From positions 1 through 6,815 of the forward strand of contig DAHXNT010000036.1 of assembly GCA_027365215.1 (NCBI GenBank): a stretch of DNA of 6,815 bases, in the 5' to 3' direction. Positions 5,251 to 6,815 of the stretch are shown here, piece by piece. This DNA is from Microcaldota archaeon (GTDB lineage Archaea > Micrarchaeota > Micrarchaeia > Micrarchaeales > Micrarchaeaceae). Each line of letters begins with the position of its first letter. Within the stretch, counting starts at the first letter, position 1. The notes under the pieces are model-generated. The model ran no database searches. It worked only from the letters and a program-made list of their open reading frames with translations, and had not been told where the DNA came from. Position numbers and translations under genes: made by a program.

Positions 5251-6630
5251 ATGAGATACAGGAAAGAGAAGGACGTCCTCGGATACGTGGAAATACCCGC
5301 AGAGGCGTATTACGGCTCGGAGACACAGCGCGCACTGGACAATTTTCCGGTATCCGGCATAAGCCTTCCTGCGGTTTTCATGCACTGGTATGCAGTGCTC
5401 AAGCGCTCTGCAGCCGAAGCGAACATGCTTTCCGGAAAGCTCGATTCAAGGCGCGGTAACGCGATAAAGAGGGCGTGCGACGAGATAATAAAAGGGAAGT
5501 TCGACGGCCAGTTCGGGATCGACATATTTCAGGCCGGCGCGGGCACTAGCACGAACATGAACCTTAACGAGGTTATAGCCAACCGCGCAATCGAGATCCT
5601 CGGCGGAAAGAAGGGCGACTACGGGATAGTGCATCCGAACGACCACGCCAACATGTCGCAATCGACCAACGACGGCTTTCACACGGTCATGCACATAGCG
5701 GCATACATGGAGATAAAAGACAATCTCATTCCAGCCGCGGAGCATCTCGAGAAGGCGCTTGCTGCCAAGAGCAGGGAGTTCTCTAAGGTGGTCAAGGTGG
5801 GCAGGACGCACCTCCAGGATGCAGTGCCTATAACCTTAGGAGAAGAATTCTCGGGATACGAGGGCGCCGTCGCCTTCGCGGTAAAGGGGCTGAAGAGCGC
5901 GGCAGACGAGCTCAGGACCGTGCCATTGGGAGGCACGGCCGTCGGAACCGGGCTCAACATACCAAAAGGCTACGTGGAGAACGCCCTGAAGTACCTATAC
6001 GAATCGACGAAGGTACGCTTCATGCGCCCTAAAAGCGAGTTCGCGTACATGCAAAACCAGATGGCGGAACTCCGCGTCGCCGATTCGATAAGGGCTCTCG
6101 CGGTCATCGTGAACAAGATAGCGAACGACATGCGCCTCCTCGGCTCCGGGCCCATGAACGGCCTCGGCGACATAAGGCTGCCGGAGGTGCAGCCCGGCTC
6201 ATCCATAATGCCCGGGAAGATAAACCCGAGCATGGCGGAGATGATGAACATGGCGTGCTTCCAGGCGTTCGGCAACGCCGCCGCGATAACAGAAGCGGCG
6301 AATTCAGGTCAGCTGGAGCTCAACGTCTTCATGCCGATAATAGCGTACAACCTGATGTTCATGATAAGCTACTTCTCCAACGCGCTTAGGGCGTTCGCCG
6401 ACAAGTGCATTAAAGGCATAAGGCCTAACGAGCGCCGCATATCCGCGCAGCTCGCTAAGAATCTCTCAATCGTTACCGCGCTCAGCCCAAGGATAGGATA
6501 CGAGAAGGCCGCAGAGATAGCGAGGGAGGCGTATCTCAAGGACAAGACGATAAGGGAGGTGTGCCTCGAGCGCAAGGTGCTCGGCGCGAAGGAGCTGGAT
6601 TCGCTTCTCGATCCCGCGAAGCAGGTATGA
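5251..6630 (+). CDS. fumC: Class II fumarate hydratase (fumarase C family)
   Basis: A 459-residue homotetrameric lyase-superfamily enzyme, assigned to reversible hydration of fumarate to malate. The N-terminus (RKEKDVLGYVEIPAEAYYG, 4-22) is standard for the family and fixes the start. Motifs in order are GTSTNMNLNEV (98-108), HPNDHANMSQSTND (128-141), GRTHLQDA (184-191) with His187, GGTAVGTGLN (227-236) and the signature GSSIMPGKINP (316-326), with Ser318 as the likely catalytic base and Lys323/Asn325 as substrate contacts. Length matches E. coli FumC (about 467). GGTAVGTG and the C-terminal IGYEKAAEIAREA (415-427) are fumarase-like. QSTND and the SGQLELNV segment (352-359) are shared with aspartase (AspA), so aspartate ammonia-lyase is the main alternative. 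Lying directly downstream of sdhABC strongly favours fumarase. Phe-Pro-Thr-Ala after the ND is FHTV here (143-146), an unusual replacement. More CGC arginine codons are used than in sdhA. Confidence 0.9.
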   Translation: MRYRKEKDVLGYVEIPAEAYYGSETQRALDNFPVSGISLPAVFMHWYAVLKRSAAEANMLSGKLDSRRGNAIKRACDEIIKGKFDGQFGIDIFQAGAGTSTNMNLNEVIANRAIEILGGKKGDYGIVHPNDHANMSQSTNDGFHTVMHIAAYMEIKDNLIPAAEHLEKALAAKSREFSKVVKVGRTHLQDAVPITLGEEFSGYEGAVAFAVKGLKSAADELRTVPLGGTAVGTGLNIPKGYVENALKYLYESTKVRFMRPKSEFAYMQNQMAELRVADSIRALAVIVNKIANDMRLLGSGPMNGLGDIRLPEVQPGSSIMPGKINPSMAEMMNMACFQAFGNAAAITEAANSGQLELNVFMPIIAYNLMFMISYFSNALRAFADKCIKGIRPNERRISAQLAKNLSIVTALSPRIGYEKAAEIAREAYLKDKTIREVCLERKVLGAKELDSLLDPAKQV

Positions 6631-6815
6631 TTATTCCTCATGCGCGTATCCCGAGTTCAGGACGCCGTGTATCCTCTCAGCCTTTATCTTGCCTATCTTC
6701 TCGACCTTCATCAGGTCGCTGACGCTCGCGCCAGCTATGCCTCTCACGCTTCCGAAGTGCCTGAGCAGCGCCCTCGCCAGCTTCAGCCCCACTCCCGGCA
6801 GGTTGCCCACCACGT
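6631..6815 (-). CDS. C-terminal (HhH)2 domain of an XPF/Hef-type nuclease (partial, 5' end outside window)
   Basis: The last 60 or so residues of a minus-strand protein whose start lies beyond the window. Two helix-hairpin-helix motifs are visible: LPGVGLKLARALLRHFGSV, then VEKIGKIKAERIHGVL, ending GYAHEE. This tandem arrangement, with LPGVG in the first hairpin and a degenerate IGKIKAE in the second, is typical of the DNA-binding tail of archaeal XPF and Hef structure-specific nucleases, which act on forks and flaps in repair. UvrC or another HhH protein cannot be excluded without the catalytic domain. The GTG at 6811-6813 is more likely an internal Val than a start. Its stop codon (6631-6633) touches the fumarase stop codon, so the two genes converge with no spacer. 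Confidence 0.62.
   Translation of the reverse strand, partial: VVGNLPGVGLKLARALLRHFGSVRGIAGASVSDLMKVEKIGKIKAERIHGVLNSGYAHEE

Noticed and set aside
1..6815. CRISPR array, insertion sequence, integrase site or defence genes
   Set aside because: No direct repeats with spacers, terminal inverted repeats, transposase or toxin-like coding were seen.

Overview
The window reads as archaeal, most likely a DPANN lineage of the Micrarchaeota (ARMAN) type. It carries an archaeal 23S rRNA 3' part, a Cgi121-type KEOPS subunit, AUA as the preferred Ile codon and AGG as the preferred Arg codon, an XPF/Hef-like helix-hairpin-helix tail, and T-run and TATA-like signals instead of bacterial ones. The archaeal placement is firm. 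The phylum is an inference.

Layout: positions 1 to about 917 are the 3' part of a 23S rRNA gene, from about E. coli position 1950 to the 3' end. A T-run terminator and a strong GC hairpin follow, with no recognisable 5S rRNA or tRNA. Positions 1111-1623 encode the Cgi121 homologue. Positions 1686-5189 hold a tight same-strand succinate dehydrogenase cluster: flavoprotein SdhA, three-cluster iron-sulfur protein SdhB, a five-helix single-subunit membrane anchor rich in Cys and His, and an unlisted 56-residue two-helix membrane protein. Positions 5251-6630 encode a class II fumarase. A convergent minus-strand gene, cut by the window end, ends in an XPF/Hef-type (HhH)2 domain, and its stop codon abuts the fumarase stop codon.

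The metabolic genes form one module. SdhABC oxidises succinate to fumarate and passes electrons to membrane quinone, and fumarase hydrates fumarate to malate (or both run in reverse). SdhB and the anchor resemble the actinobacterial Sdh1 type, in which the membrane subunit carries a Rieske-like cluster, rather than the E. coli or mitochondrial type.

The most surprising part is the rRNA. It keeps its secondary structure, with compensated base pairs in helices 74, 80, 90 and 93, so it looks functional. Yet, aligned by eye to remembered E. coli, Haloarcula and yeast sequences, it departs from near-universal bases at the core of the ribosome: a P-loop one base short, an A-loop one base short, changes at 2448, 2503 and 2505, a swapped 2507-2582 pair, and G2655 of the sarcin-ricin loop changed to A. 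If confirmed by reads and relatives, this would be an unusually divergent peptidyl transferase centre in a cellular organism.
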